Under the pieces are notes generated by a model. That model worked only from the letters and a program-made list of their open reading frames with translations. It did not search any database and was not told the DNA's origin. Shown here in pieces: positions 1 to 9,239 of a stretch of DNA of 17,196 nt. A program made the translations under genes and the position numbers. The DNA comes from Azonexaceae bacterium (lineage in GTDB: Bacteria; Pseudomonadota; Gammaproteobacteria; Burkholderiales; Rhodocyclaceae), in contig SSTA01000055.1 of NCBI GenBank assembly GCA_009469685.1, positions 1 to 17,196 on the forward strand. Reading direction: 5' to 3'. Position 1 is the stretch's first letter. Each line of letters starts with the position of its first letter.

Positions 1-891
1 GAAAACAGCCAGGCCGTCGCCCTGCGGATCACCAAGGAACTCGACGGTCCTGGCTTGCGCGCCGGTTCCTGGGATACCCTGACCATGCCGCGCCTAGGCA
101 TCAGCATGGACGCGGGCGTCACCTTCGACGACAACGTCAGTCGCGCCGAGGACGGCCAGGACAAGATCTCCGACGAGTCCTACAACGTCAATCTCGGCAA
201 ACGCTGGAATATCACGCTGGGAAGCCAGACCCGGGCTGTGGTGAATGCCTTCTTCGGCGGCGAGAAATTCCACCGCTACTCGGGTCTTGGTCATCTGACC
301 CTGGGCGGGCAAGCGGAAATCCAGTATCGCAGTTCCGGCGACTTCCTGGCGCCCACTCTGGGCCTCTTCACCCGCCTGAGCGGCGAGGATTACCAGTCGT
401 CCATGCGTGATGGGTACCGGACCTCCACCGGCGTCAGCATCCGTCAGCCGGTGACCGACCGCATCAACCTGTTCGGCGCCCTTGCCTACAACACCCGCAA
501 CGCCCATGCGAAGGTCTTCGATACCCGCGATGTCTCAGCCCGGGTCAATCTCGATTACGCAGTCACCGCGACCAGTTCCCTCTACCTCACCGGCGAAGTG
601 AGACGGGGTGACGTGGTGTCCTCCGGGCAGGCTTCGCTCAAGAATCTGGACATGGCGACAGCCTTCGCTCCCGACGACGTCTTCGCCTCGCGCCAGTTGT
701 ACGACTACCGGTTCCGCGGACGGACCTTCCTCACGACCCTGGGCTACAGTTTGCCGCTCGGCCCCACCGATGCCATCGATCTTTCCTGGCGTCGGGTTCA
801 ATCCCAGCCGCTGCACGAGCCGCCTTACGTCACGTCGGCAACCCGCTACTACGTCGATCAAATCTCCTTCAGCTATCTCACCCGGTTCTGA
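1..891 (+). CDS. Outer-membrane beta-barrel protein, 5' end outside window
   Basis: The frame is open from base 1, so the gene starts upstream and only its C-terminal 296 codons are here; a TTG at 55 is just an internal codon. The protein is rich in alternating polar and hydrophobic strands separated by short turns, with little cysteine, and ends in Tyr-Leu-Thr-Arg-Phe. A C-terminal aromatic residue after an amphipathic strand is the usual BAM-recognition signal of outer-membrane barrels. A stretch near window residue 35-45 (Phe-Asp-Asp-Asn-Val) is of the kind often seen at the start of barrels linked to envelope or exopolysaccharide systems. Its stop lies 3 bp before the heme-motif lipoprotein gene, so the two are probably co-transcribed and may work together at the outer membrane. 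I cannot name a family; a porin-like conduit or an assembly/translocation barrel are both possible. Confidence 0.75.
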   Translation, partial: ENSQAVALRITKELDGPGLRAGSWDTLTMPRLGISMDAGVTFDDNVSRAEDGQDKISDESYNVNLGKRWNITLGSQTRAVVNAFFGGEKFHRYSGLGHLTLGGQAEIQYRSSGDFLAPTLGLFTRLSGEDYQSSMRDGYRTSTGVSIRQPVTDRINLFGALAYNTRNAHAKVFDTRDVSARVNLDYAVTATSSLYLTGEVRRGDVVSSGQASLKNLDMATAFAPDDVFASRQLYDYRFRGRTFLTTLGYSLPLGPTDAIDLSWRRVQSQPLHEPPYVTSATRYYVDQISFSYLTRF

Positions 892-894
892 TCC

Positions 895-2865
895 ATGAGC
901 CCCAAAATCTCCCGACTCAAGAAGACTTTGCTCGTAGCCGCCGCGGCGGCCACCCTCGGCGCCTGCGGTGGTGGTGGCGGAGGCGGCGGCGGGAGCGGGA
1001 GCAGCGGAAGCGGCTCCTCCAGCTCGCTGCTTCCTGGCTTTCTGGAAATCCCCAACATCTTCCTGCTCTTCCCCAATCCCCAGAAGCAGGCCGATGACAC
1101 CATCCAGACCAACACCCCGGCGTACGCGACTGCCTACTATCAGGCGATCGATCCCCTCAACGAGCGCACGACCAAGGCCGCATTCATGGCCCGCAACGGA
1201 TTCGGCAACCCCGGCACCGGTACCGAGGTCACCGTCGTCTTCGGCGACACCCTCGATCTGGGCTACGGCCGCCGAATGACCGCCCGCCACAACGCCGACG
1301 GCACCATGGCTTTCGTTGTGGATAACTATCTGGTGGATACCGGCGGTAGCTACGGTTATTCACGTCTCAACGTCGATGCTGCGGTCGTCCAGTCTAACCA
1401 GCGCTTCATCGGCACCAATGCCATCGAGTTCAGCCCCGGACCGGGGGGCGGCCCCAATTTCGTCAAGTTCTACAATTTTGCCCCCGACGGAAGCCGGAAT
1501 CTGGCTGCCGACCTCGACGGAAAAGGGGCCAAGGCCATGCCCGGCATCTGCACCAACTGCCACGGCGGCCGGGCGGATGCACTCACCGACACCGGCGCCT
1601 TCCCCACCGTCGGCAATTCCGTCTCCCAGGCCGCCGGCGATGTCCAGGGCCGTCTGCAGGCACTCAAGGTCGATACCTTCGACTACTCGACGCAGAGCGC
1701 CACCTTTACCCGCGCCAACCAGGAAGCGAATCTAAAGACTATCAATGGCTGGGTGCTGGAATCCTACCCTCTGGCCGCCGCCTCCGCATTTCCGGAAGAC
1801 GCCGCCCGTCCTGCCGCGGGAGCGAACGAATGGCAAGGCACCGCGGCAGCGTTCATCAAGGACGCCTACGGGGGAGATGGAATGCCCAATGCGAGCTACA
1901 CGGCGCCGGGAGTGCCCAGCGCCTGGGTGACGGCTGGCCAGTCGAGCCTGTATCAAAACGTCGTCATTCCGGGTTGCGCAACATGCCATATCCTGCGCGG
2001 GACAGCCAACAATTCCGACCTGGACTTCCAGACGTACGCCAAGTTCCTCGGCTATTCCGACCGCATCAAGGCGCATGTGATCGACCGTGGCAACATGCCC
2101 TTGGCCAAGATCGTCTACAACGACTTCTGGCAGACCGGCTCCAATGCACCCGCGACGTTGGCCAGTTTCCTGGAGGACGCCGCCCAGCCGCCACCCGGCC
2201 CCTATACCGTGCGCAGCGCCGGTGTGGTCCTGCAGCCGGGCAGACCCATCGCCGACCCCGGACCGAACCGGGTGGTGCGCCAGGGCGCAACGACGCTCTC
2301 GGCCGGTATGAGCCTCTACGCGACGAGTTTCGCCTGGACCCTGGTGTCCCAGGACGGCGGCGCCGTCACCAACGCAACCCTGACCAATGCCACCACCTCC
2401 GCCCCGGTGTTCAACGCCACGGCGGATGCGACCTATGTCGTCCGGCTGGTGGCCACCAACGCCACGGGGACTGCGAGCGCACCGGCCGATCTGACCCTGG
2501 TCGTGGACAATACCCTCGCGCCGGCACCGGCGGCGATCACCTTCACCGACATCAAGGCCGCCTTCGTCAGCGCAGGCTGCACCGCAGCCTGCCATGTCGC
2601 GCCGCTGACCGCCGCAGGAAAACCCCCGCTGTCCTACGTCGCCGCCGACTACGCGGGGGGGGACACGGCTTTCTACGCCGCCGTGCGCAGCCGCATCAAC
2701 TTCACCGACATCGTCGCCAGTCCCCTGCTACGCAAGCCCGCCGGATTCCACCACGGCGGTGGCGCGCTTGGCGGGTTCACCAGTACGGCGGCGCCGGGGG
2801 CTCCGGCCCGCGCCACCTACGACCTATTCCTGAACTGGATACTGAACGGCGCACCGCGAACCTGA
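895..2865 (+). CDS. Poly-glycine lipoprotein with c-type heme-like motifs and a PKD-like domain
   Basis: This 656-residue protein has a type II signal peptide: Lys/Arg-rich start, Ala/Leu core, lipobox Leu-Gly-Ala-Cys with the lipidated Cys at 24. Nine glycines and a Gly/Ser linker (25-44) follow, as in surface-tethered lipoproteins. Three heme-binding-like motifs are visible: CTNCH at 219-223, CATCH at 361-365, and CTAACH at 562-567, which has an unusual three-residue spacer. A Met-Pro at 401-402 after the second motif could be an axial ligand. Residues about 452-537 resemble an Ig/PKD fold (ADPGPNRVV opening, later YVVRLVATNATG). It lies 3 bp after the barrel gene, suggesting a shared operon and an outer-membrane complex. 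The family view is a periplasmic or surface multi-domain cytochrome; electron transfer versus redox-enzyme function cannot be told apart. A run of eight Gs occurs at 2655-2662. The CDS is secure; the function is inferred. Confidence 0.8.
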   Translation: MSPKISRLKKTLLVAAAAATLGACGGGGGGGGGSGSSGSGSSSSLLPGFLEIPNIFLLFPNPQKQADDTIQTNTPAYATAYYQAIDPLNERTTKAAFMARNGFGNPGTGTEVTVVFGDTLDLGYGRRMTARHNADGTMAFVVDNYLVDTGGSYGYSRLNVDAAVVQSNQRFIGTNAIEFSPGPGGGPNFVKFYNFAPDGSRNLAADLDGKGAKAMPGICTNCHGGRADALTDTGAFPTVGNSVSQAAGDVQGRLQALKVDTFDYSTQSATFTRANQEANLKTINGWVLESYPLAAASAFPEDAARPAAGANEWQGTAAAFIKDAYGGDGMPNASYTAPGVPSAWVTAGQSSLYQNVVIPGCATCHILRGTANNSDLDFQTYAKFLGYSDRIKAHVIDRGNMPLAKIVYNDFWQTGSNAPATLASFLEDAAQPPPGPYTVRSAGVVLQPGRPIADPGPNRVVRQGATTLSAGMSLYATSFAWTLVSQDGGAVTNATLTNATTSAPVFNATADATYVVRLVATNATGTASAPADLTLVVDNTLAPAPAAITFTDIKAAFVSAGCTAACHVAPLTAAGKPPLSYVAADYAGGDTAFYAAVRSRINFTDIVASPLLRKPAGFHHGGGALGGFTSTAAPGAPARATYDLFLNWILNGAPRT

Positions 2866-2882
2866 ACCTGGATCTGGAAAGC

Positions 2883-2904
2883 CACGGCAGCCAAAAGTGC
2901 CGTG
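2883..2904. terminator. Intergenic hairpin after the lipoprotein gene
   Basis: A perfect 7-bp inverted repeat (CACGGCA / TGCCGTG) surrounds an 8-nt loop, starting 17 bp after the lipoprotein stop. No clear T tract follows on the + strand, so intrinsic termination is only a possibility. The position between two convergent genes supports a terminator or mRNA-end-protecting role. Confidence 0.4.
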
Positions 2905-2972
2905 AACTCCCAACCGACGAAACCGAGGTCGCGTTCCTCGACCCAATCCGCCACCCCGCAACAGGGGAGTAC

Positions 2973-2993
2973 GGCGGACCAAAGCGGTCCGCC
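2973..2993. terminator. Strong intergenic hairpin after the FecR-domain gene
   Basis: A perfect 8-bp inverted repeat (GGCGGACC / GGTCCGCC) has a 5-nt loop. It lies 8 bp beyond the stop of the minus-strand FecR-domain gene and 107 bp beyond the lipoprotein stop. It is GC-rich and stable but lacks a T tract, so it could act in both directions or only stabilise transcript ends. Confidence 0.45.
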
Positions 2994-3001
2994 CGTTACG
3001 C

Positions 3002-3736
3002 TCAGTACTCCTTGCGCGGGGCGCTGTACTCGCCTCCGGCAAAGACGAAGGGCGGTGTACGACCCACCAGGGTCTCGATCAACATCAGTTCCTGGTCGGT
3101 ATGATTGATGAAACCGGCGCGCCGCACATTCTTGCCGGATTGCGCGTTGTTGGTGATGTAGAGGGGTTTGTCGTGGTGGGTGGCGGTGACCGTTTCGCTG
3201 CTGGTGGGATCGGCGACGGAGGCAATGTCGGTCTGGCCGTAGCAGGTGCAGAAATAGGTCAATTCCGGGTCGGCCTCGACGTAGAAACCGGTTCCCCGGA
3301 TACCGATGGTGGCGGTGGCAGTGGTCACGGCGTGCTTCTGATTGCGCGAGACCGAAAGCAATTTACCGGACAAGAGTCGCAGGGCGGAAATGAAAAACCC
3401 GGACTCTTCCTTGCCGCCGTCGAGTTTGAGCACACTGTTGCTGCGGACGATCATCGAGTTGCCGCCAACGACGAAGACGATCTCGCTCTTGTCCCCGGTC
3501 TCGATGGTGTCCTTGGGGCCAATGGCGGTATCGAGCCGGGCACCAGCGCCGTTGACCCGGACGTCGCCTTCTAGGCGATAGATCGACTGCTCCGGAGGCA
3601 GTTTTCGGGGAGGCGTCCCGAAGAAGGTCGCCGCAAGGGACTCCCGCGCGACAAATCCGGAAGCGAAGACGCCAGCGGTCAGCGCCGCGATCAGTTGCCG
3701 GCGACGCGGATCGTCGGCTGCCTCGAAACCATCCAT
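3002..3736 (-). CDS. Orphan FecR-domain exported protein
   Basis: The longest open frame runs further upstream, but the start at 3736 is preferred: an AGAAGGAT ribosome binding site precedes it, and the 244-residue product then begins with a signal peptide. That signal has RRRQLI at residues 11-16 followed by a hydrophobic core ending near LAA at 34-36, compatible with Tat export. The FecR domain covers about 55-155, with the typical strands around VVGGNSMIVRSNSVLKL and the hallmark TIGIRGTGFYV (143-153). A Cys-Thr-Cys pair follows at 163-165. FecR proteins normally relay an iron signal from a TonB receptor to an ECF sigma factor, but no transmembrane anchor, sigma factor or receptor is seen here. 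It converges on the lipoprotein gene and diverges from gspC. Stand-alone exported FecR-domain proteins are known but poorly defined, so I assign only the domain. Confidence 0.8.
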   Translation of the reverse strand: MDGFEAADDPRRRQLIAALTAGVFASGFVARESLAATFFGTPPRKLPPEQSIYRLEGDVRVNGAGARLDTAIGPKDTIETGDKSEIVFVVGGNSMIVRSNSVLKLDGGKEESGFFISALRLLSGKLLSVSRNQKHAVTTATATIGIRGTGFYVEADPELTYFCTCYGQTDIASVADPTSSETVTATHHDKPLYITNNAQSGKNVRRAGFINHTDQELMLIETLVGRTPPFVFAGGEYSAPRKEY

Positions 3737-3928
3737 GTTTGTTATCCTTCTTGGTTGGGGTTGAAAACTGGAACTCCCTGGGCGGACGCTACACCCAGAC
3801 AAATCACCATCGCCCTGGCGACGCCCTAGTTTAGCGCAATTCGCGGCCCGCGCCCGCCTATGGCAATTCAATAAATCCCATGGACTCGCCGCCCCCTTTT
3901 TTGTCCCTTGCCCGATCCGGTAGACGGT

Positions 3929-4480
3929 ATGATTCGCCCCTGCGCAAATGTCCGTAATCCCGCCCCGATGGCCCCTTCCGTCCGCTTTTCCCCCTCGCCT
4001 TCGTCCGCGCGATGGCCCGGAGTCCTGGCTTGGGCGGTGGCCACGGGAATTGCCCTCTGGCTGCTCTCCGGCTGGGTCGTCATCGCCCTGACGCCGCCTC
4101 TGGAGCCGCTTCCTCCCGCTTCTCTGCCCCAAGCCCGGGAGGCGGCGCGGGCCATCGCTGCCCGCCAGTGGTTCGGATCCGACGCAGGGGCCGCAACCGC
4201 TCTACCCTCCGACCATTCCTGGAAACTCCTCGGCGTATCGGTAGGCAGTGGTAGGAAAGGGCCGCGCAACAACTTTGCAGTCCTGCGCGACGGCAGCGGC
4301 ACGGCGGTCTCCGCCCTGGAGGGAAGCGAACTGGTCCCGGGAGTCACCCTCGCCAGCGTCCGGCCCGACGCCGTGATCCTCGACCAGGCGGGTTCCCGTC
4401 GCGAAATTCGCTTCGACCCCCCGCTCTCTGCCGCATCCGCGCGGTCACCGGCTGTCCTTCCCGAATCGAGTCCGAGATGA
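3929..4480 (+). CDS. gspC: Type II secretion inner-membrane protein GspC
   Basis: GspC links the inner-membrane platform to the periplasmic N domains of the secretin GspD. With a start at 3929 the product has 183 residues: a short cytoplasmic N terminus, one membrane segment at about 33-55, a Pro-rich linker, and an HR domain at about 95-165 (WKLLGVSVG..., ending in REIRF). There is no C-terminal PDZ domain, so this is the short GspC type. Start choice is uncertain: 3929 (ATG) lacks a good ribosome binding site, a TTG at 3908 is in frame, and the ATG at 3968 would give 170 residues and still keep the membrane segment. Its stop overlaps the gspD start (ATGA). It is the first gene of the gsp operon. 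Identification rests on domain layout and position as much as on sequence. Confidence 0.85.
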   Translation: MIRPCANVRNPAPMAPSVRFSPSPSSARWPGVLAWAVATGIALWLLSGWVVIALTPPLEPLPPASLPQAREAARAIAARQWFGSDAGAATALPSDHSWKLLGVSVGSGRKGPRNNFAVLRDGSGTAVSALEGSELVPGVTLASVRPDAVILDQAGSRREIRFDPPLSAASARSPAVLPESSPR

Positions 4481-6555
4481 ATCCGACTGTCTGCCGCCTT
4501 TTCATCGTTCCGGCCCTTGCCCTGGCACTCGCGGCTGCCCGCCCGGCTTGCGCGGAGGACACTTCCGACCTGGTCACCCTGAGTTTCGTCAACGCCGACA
4601 TCGCTGCCGTCGTCCAGGCGATGGGCAAGATCACCGGCAAGAACTTTCTCCTCGACCCGCGGGTGAAGGGAACGATCAACATCGTCTCGGCTCAACCCGT
4701 TCCACGGGACCTTTCCTACCAGATCCTGCTGTCCTCGCTGCGTCTCCAGGGTTATACCGCCATCGAGAACGACCGCGTGGTCAAGATCGTCCCCGAGGCC
4801 GACGCCAAACTCCATGCCGTACCGACCGTCCGCGGCAAGAACGCCGGAGCAGGGGACCGTCTGGTCACCCAGGTGTTCCACATCCGCAACGAGTCGGCCG
4901 CCCAGATCGTCGGCGTCCTGCGGCCGATGATTTCGCCGAACAACACGATCGCCGCGTACCCCGCCAACAACACCCTGGTCATTACCGACTACGCCGAGAA
5001 CATTCAGCGACTCGGACGGATCATCGAGTCCATCGACGTCCCCCAGGGAGACGTCCAGGTCCTGCCCATCCACCATGCCTCGGCCATCGATCTCGGAGCC
5101 ACCATCGTACGCCTTCTGGGCGACACGGCTGCGACCATCCCCGGCAACGGTACCGCAGGGGCTCCTACCGCAGTCCCGGGAGACGGCAGCCAGCGTGTCC
5201 AGATCGTCCCCGATGCGCGAACCAATTCACTCCTCGTACGCTCGGACAACCCCTCCAAGATCGCTGCGGTGCGTCAATTGGTCGCCAACCTGGACGTTCC
5301 CGGGGCCGGCGGCAACTTTCACGTGGTCTATCTGAAGAACGCCGAAGCGGCCCGGGTGGCCCACACGCTTCGCGCCCTGCTGGCGGGCGAATCGGGAAAT
5401 GCCCCGGGATCGGTACCGCCCCCTGCGCCAGCCGCGCCGACATCGGCGCCCGCCGCCTCGCTCTCCGGCAACCCTGTCGCCACGATCCAGGCCGACACCG
5501 CCAGTAATGCGCTCATCATCACGGCGCCGGAACCCGTGTTCAACAATCTGCGCGGCATCATCGACCAACTCGACCGGCGCCGCGCTCAGGTCTACGTGGA
5601 AGCCCTGATTGCCGAAGTCACCGCCGAACGGGCGGCGGAATTCGGCATCCAGTGGAATGCCTTGAGCGGCGGCGCGGTCAATTCCAGCCGTGCATCGGTG
5701 ATCGGCGGCACCAATTTCGGGACCGGCGGCCAGAATCTTCTGAATGCCATGACCAATCCCACCGGGGTCGGCCATGGCCTCAACATCATGGTCAGCAAGG
5801 GCACCCTGGACGTACTCGGGGTCAAGATCCTGAATCTCTCCATGCTGGCCCGCTTCCTCGAGAACGATACCCGCACCAATATCCTCTCAACCCCCAATCT
5901 GGTCACCCTCGACAATGAGGAAGCCAAGATCGTGATCGGCCAGAACCTGCCCTTCGTCACCGGCCAGTACACCAATACCGGCGGCGGCACCACGCCGGCC
6001 AACCCGTTCCAGACCATAGAACGCAAGGATGTGGGCCTCACCCTCAAGATACGCCCGCAGATTTCCGAAGGAGGAACGATCAAGCTCACCATCGCCCAGG
6101 AGACGTCGTCGGTCGTGCAGACCACCGCGGCCAATGCCACCGGCCCGGTGACCAACAAGCGTTCCCTGGATTCGACGGTCCTGGCCGACGACGGCGCCAT
6201 CATCGCCCTGGGGGGACTGGTCCAGGACGCCTTCGAGGGCGGCGACGAAAAGGTTCCCCTCCTCGGCGATATCCCCGTGGTAGGCGGCCTGTTCAGCTAC
6301 AACAGCCGCAAGCGCAGCAAGACCAATCTGGTGATCTTCCTGCGGCCCGTGATCCTGCGCGACCGCGATGCTTCCCGGGACCTCTCCGCCGACCGCTACG
6401 ACTATCTGATCGGCGAACAGAAGAAGCAGAATGCGGATGCCCGCCTTCTGCGCAACGAGCCGGAAGCGCCGGTGCTGCTGTCCATCGACCAGGCCCTCGG
6501 CGGTCAAGGACTCCTTCCGCGGGAGACTCCCGCGCTCCCGACCGGCGGCCAGTAG
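4477..6555 (+). CDS. gspD: Type II secretion outer-membrane secretin GspD
   Basis: This 692-residue protein forms the multimeric outer-membrane channel of the type II secretion system. A Sec signal peptide spans about 1-26 (cleavage after ACA). The N0 domain is at about 30-108, with the [12 protein letters not shown] element at 60-71; N1 is at about 130-190, N2 at 195-275 and N3 at 280-368. The secretin core runs from about 370 to 628 and contains VEALIAEV (374-381), the [16 protein letters not shown] segment (468-483) and the conserved end [14 protein letters not shown] (593-606). A Pro/Ala-rich spacer at 311-327 interrupts N3. The tail after 630 is about 60 residues and could hold a pilotin-binding segment, but no pilotin gene is nearby. 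Overlap with gspC (ATGA) indicates translational coupling. Length and domain order are as expected for GspD. Confidence 0.97.
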   Translation: MNPTVCRLFIVPALALALAAARPACAEDTSDLVTLSFVNADIAAVVQAMGKITGKNFLLDPRVKGTINIVSAQPVPRDLSYQILLSSLRLQGYTAIENDRVVKIVPEADAKLHAVPTVRGKNAGAGDRLVTQVFHIRNESAAQIVGVLRPMISPNNTIAAYPANNTLVITDYAENIQRLGRIIESIDVPQGDVQVLPIHHASAIDLGATIVRLLGDTAATIPGNGTAGAPTAVPGDGSQRVQIVPDARTNSLLVRSDNPSKIAAVRQLVANLDVPGAGGNFHVVYLKNAEAARVAHTLRALLAGESGNAPGSVPPPAPAAPTSAPAASLSGNPVATIQADTASNALIITAPEPVFNNLRGIIDQLDRRRAQVYVEALIAEVTAERAAEFGIQWNALSGGAVNSSRASVIGGTNFGTGGQNLLNAMTNPTGVGHGLNIMVSKGTLDVLGVKILNLSMLARFLENDTRTNILSTPNLVTLDNEEAKIVIGQNLPFVTGQYTNTGGGTTPANPFQTIERKDVGLTLKIRPQISEGGTIKLTIAQETSSVVQTTAANATGPVTNKRSLDSTVLADDGAIIALGGLVQDAFEGGDEKVPLLGDIPVVGGLFSYNSRKRSKTNLVIFLRPVILRDRDASRDLSADRYDYLIGEQKKQNADARLLRNEPEAPVLLSIDQALGGQGLLPRETPALPTGGQ

Positions 6556-6559
6556 ATCC

Positions 6560-8029
6560 GTGCTTGCCTCGCCCGTCATCCCCTATGTCTTCGCCCGCAG
6601 CCAGGGCATTCTGGTGGTCGGGGAGAGCGGAGCCGGGTTGGAAGTGCTGTCCCGGGTTTCCACCACCGCAAGTGCCATGGCCGAAGTACGGCGTACCCTG
6701 GGCCGACCCTTGCGGGTGCGCACCGTGGCTGACGCCGATTTCGATGCCGCCCTGGGCGAAGCCTACGCCGAAGGCTATGGTCCCGCTGCCGCGATAGTCG
6801 ACGACGCCGGCCAGGAGCTCGACCTCTCGCAACTGATGCACGACCTGCCGGCGGTGGAGGATCTGCTCGACGCTCAAGACGAGGCGCCCATCATCCGCAT
6901 GGTCAATGCCCTCCTCACCCAGGCAGTGCGCGAGGGAGCCTCGGATGTCCATGTCGAGGCCTTCGAAAAATCGTCGGTGGTGCGGTTCCGCCGGGACGGC
7001 ATGATGCGCGACGTGGCCGAGCCGCATCGGGCGCTTCATGCGGCCCTGGTCTCGCGGATCAAGATCATGGCCAACCTGGACATCGCCGAGAGGCGCCTCC
7101 CCCAGGACGGCCGTATCTCGCTTCGCCTGGGCGGGCGGACGATAGACGTGCGGGTTTCCACCCTGCCCACCGCCCATGGCGAGCGCGCGGTCCTGCGCCT
7201 GCTGGACAAGGACCAGACCCGACTGCGCCTCGACGCGCTCGGGATGAGTCCGCTAATCGAACGCCGCTTCGCCCGACTGCTCGCCGAACCCCATGGCATC
7301 GTCCTGGTCTCCGGCCCCACCGGATCCGGAAAGACGACGACGCTCTACGCTGCCCTCTCGGGGATGGACGTCCGCCAGCGCAATATCGTCACCGTAGAGG
7401 ATCCGGTCGAATTCGACTTGCCGGGAATCGGCCAGACCCAGGTCAATCCCCGCATCGCCCTCGATTTCGCCCGAGCCCTGCGCGCGATCCTGCGGCAAGA
7501 CCCGGACGTCATCATGATCGGCGAAATCCGCGACGTCGAAACCGCCCGCATTGCGGTTCAAGCCAGTCTCACCGGCCACCTGGTCCTGGCTACGGTCCAT
7601 ACCAACGATGCCGTCTCCGCGGTCACGCGTCTGGTGGACATGGGCGTCGAGCCGTTCCTCCTGGCTTCGACCCTGCGCGGAGTCCTGGCCCAGCGTCTGG
7701 TTCGCCGCCTGTGCCCGGAATGCCGCATTGGCCGCGCCGCCGACGCGGCGGACAGGGAAATCCTCGGTGCCGACTGCCCGCCGACCCTCTGGCAGGCTGC
7801 CGCATGCCCGGCGTGCACAAAGAACGGCTATCGAGGGCGTACCGGAATCTACGAACTGTTGACCATCGATGACGAGTTGACCCGCCTGATCCACTCGGGT
7901 GCCGCCGAACACGCCCTACGCGACGCCGCCCGGCGGGCCGGATTCGTCGATCTGCGCAGCGATGGTCTGCGCTACCTCGCGAGCGGAGACACGACGCCGG
8001 AGGAGTTGTTGCGGGTCACCCGTGACTGA
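6560..8029 (+). CDS. gspE: Type II secretion ATPase GspE
   Basis: GspE is the cytoplasmic hexameric ATPase that drives pseudopilus assembly. I chose the GTG start at 6560, 4 bp after the gspD stop: it gives 489 residues and an N terminus ([13 protein letters not shown]) typical of GspE, whereas the longer open frame runs through the end of gspD. Visible motifs are Walker [10 protein letters not shown] (252-260), the Asp box around VEDPVEF (279-285), Walker [12 protein letters not shown] (315-325) and the His box [13 protein letters not shown] (338-350). The zinc-binding C-M domain has CPEC (385-388) and CPAC (416-419), all four cysteines present. No good ribosome binding site precedes the GTG, so translation probably depends on coupling to gspD. 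All catalytic motifs are intact. Confidence 0.97.
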   Translation: MLASPVIPYVFARSQGILVVGESGAGLEVLSRVSTTASAMAEVRRTLGRPLRVRTVADADFDAALGEAYAEGYGPAAAIVDDAGQELDLSQLMHDLPAVEDLLDAQDEAPIIRMVNALLTQAVREGASDVHVEAFEKSSVVRFRRDGMMRDVAEPHRALHAALVSRIKIMANLDIAERRLPQDGRISLRLGGRTIDVRVSTLPTAHGERAVLRLLDKDQTRLRLDALGMSPLIERRFARLLAEPHGIVLVSGPTGSGKTTTLYAALSGMDVRQRNIVTVEDPVEFDLPGIGQTQVNPRIALDFARALRAILRQDPDVIMIGEIRDVETARIAVQASLTGHLVLATVHTNDAVSAVTRLVDMGVEPFLLASTLRGVLAQRLVRRLCPECRIGRAADAADREILGADCPPTLWQAAACPACTKNGYRGRTGIYELLTIDDELTRLIHSGAAEHALRDAARRAGFVDLRSDGLRYLASGDTTPEELLRVTRD

Positions 8030-8038
8030 GGCCTATCG

Positions 8039-9235
8039 ATGACCGCCTTTGCCTACCGGGCCGTGGACGCAATGGGCCGCGAGACTCGCGGGATGTTGGA
8101 GGCGGACACCGCAAAGGCTGCCCGCCAAGCCCTGCGGGAAAAAGGATTGCACCCCGTCGAAGTCGGCCCATTCGCCTCGGGCCGGGCAGGTCGCCGCAAA
8201 GCTCTGGGCACCGCGTCGCTCTCCCTGCTGACCCGCCAATGGGCCACCCTCTTGCTCGCCGGCCTGACCACCGAGCAAGCGATCTCCGCCCTCATCGACC
8301 AGGCCGAGAGCGAGGGCGTGGTCGCCCTGCTGACCGGTGTCCGCAGCGAAATCGTTGCCGGCTTCAGTCTCCATTCCGCCCTCGACCGATTTCCCGAGGC
8401 TTTTCCCGCCCTCTACCGCGCCTCGGTGGCAGCCGGCGAGAAGGCCGGCCGGTTGCCCGACGTGATGTTGCAGCTCGCCGATTACCTCGAACGCGGCGCA
8501 GCCCTGCGCCAGAAGATCGTCCAGGCCGTCGCCTATCCGCTTCTGGTGGCCACCGTTGCCCTGCTGGTCGTCAGCGGCTTGATGGTTTACGTCGTCCCCC
8601 AGGTGCTTTCGGTTTTCGAGCACGGTCGCCAGGAACTGCCCTGGCTGACTCTGGGGCTCCTGGCGGTGAGCCGCGTGGCCAGCCAGTTCGGGCCTGCCGC
8701 CGTGCTGGCCCTGGCGCTGGCTGGGGCGGCCCTCGGCCTTGCCCTGCGGCGTGAATCCTTTCGGCGCCGCTTTCAGTCATGGCTCCTGCGCTTCCCTTTG
8801 ATCGGCCGGCAGTGGCGAACCGTCGATACCACCCGCTTCGCGAGCACCTTGGCCATTCTGGTCGGCAGTGGCGTCCCCTTGCTCGCAGCCCTCGAAGCGG
8901 GTCGCCAGGTATTGACCCTCCTTCCGCTGCGGGACGCGGTTGCCGATGCTACCGACCGGGTTCGCGAAGGACTCCCGCTTTCCCGCGCTCTTGGCCGCAG
9001 CCGCAGCTTTCCGCCAGTGCTGGTCCATCTGATCTCAAGTGGGGAAGCTACCGGCCAGCTCGCGCCGATGCTCGAACGGGCGGCCCGCCTTCAACAGGCA
9101 GAACTGGAATCCCGCAGTGCCCTGCTCACCACCCTCCTCGAACCCGCCTTGCTACTCGCCATGGGGAGCTTCGTCCTTCTCCTCGTCCTGGCGGTCATGC
9201 AACCGCTGATCGAAATCAACAGCCTTTTCGGATAG
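8039..9235 (+). CDS. gspF: Type II secretion inner-membrane platform protein GspF
   Basis: GspF is the polytopic platform protein that contacts GspE and GspL and helps extract pseudopilins from the membrane. The 398-residue product begins MTAFAYRAVD, a common GspF opening, and has two repeated cytoplasmic domains (about 65-165 and 265-365), each with the pattern Leu-Ala-Gly-Leu / Val-Gly-Ser-Gly-Val-Pro followed by Ala-Gly-Glu or Ser-Gly-Glu near the end. Membrane segments lie at about 166-190, 217-236 and 368-390. The start at 8039 has a GAGG eight bases upstream and lies 9 bp after gspE, the widest gap inside this operon. Length and layout are normal for the family. Confidence 0.96.
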   Translation: MTAFAYRAVDAMGRETRGMLEADTAKAARQALREKGLHPVEVGPFASGRAGRRKALGTASLSLLTRQWATLLLAGLTTEQAISALIDQAESEGVVALLTGVRSEIVAGFSLHSALDRFPEAFPALYRASVAAGEKAGRLPDVMLQLADYLERGAALRQKIVQAVAYPLLVATVALLVVSGLMVYVVPQVLSVFEHGRQELPWLTLGLLAVSRVASQFGPAAVLALALAGAALGLALRRESFRRRFQSWLLRFPLIGRQWRTVDTTRFASTLAILVGSGVPLLAALEAGRQVLTLLPLRDAVADATDRVREGLPLSRALGRSRSFPPVLVHLISSGEATGQLAPMLERAARLQQAELESRSALLTTLLEPALLLAMGSFVLLLVLAVMQPLIEINSLFG

Positions 9236-9239
9236 CTTC

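Noticed and set aside
535..1290. Long minus-strand open frames opposite the barrel and lipoprotein genes
   Set aside because: They are Gly/Ala/Arg-rich antisense shadows in GC-rich DNA, with no domains, signal peptides or ribosome binding sites.
1830..3104. 424-codon + strand frame overlapping the lipoprotein gene
   Set aside because: The translation is extremely Arg/His/Pro-rich and overlaps a gene with clear signal peptide and heme motifs.
3101..3574. + strand frame opposite the FecR-domain gene
   Set aside because: It is antisense to a gene with a signal peptide, good ribosome binding site and GIRGT motif.
3737..3928. Promoter search in the FecR-domain/gspC divergent gap
   Set aside because: A TATGAT at 3928-3933 and several TTG-starting hexamers exist, but none has a correct spacing that I could defend.
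3868..5076. 402-codon minus-strand frame opposite gspC/gspD
   Set aside because: It is antisense to two well-identified secretion genes and shows no recognisable domain.
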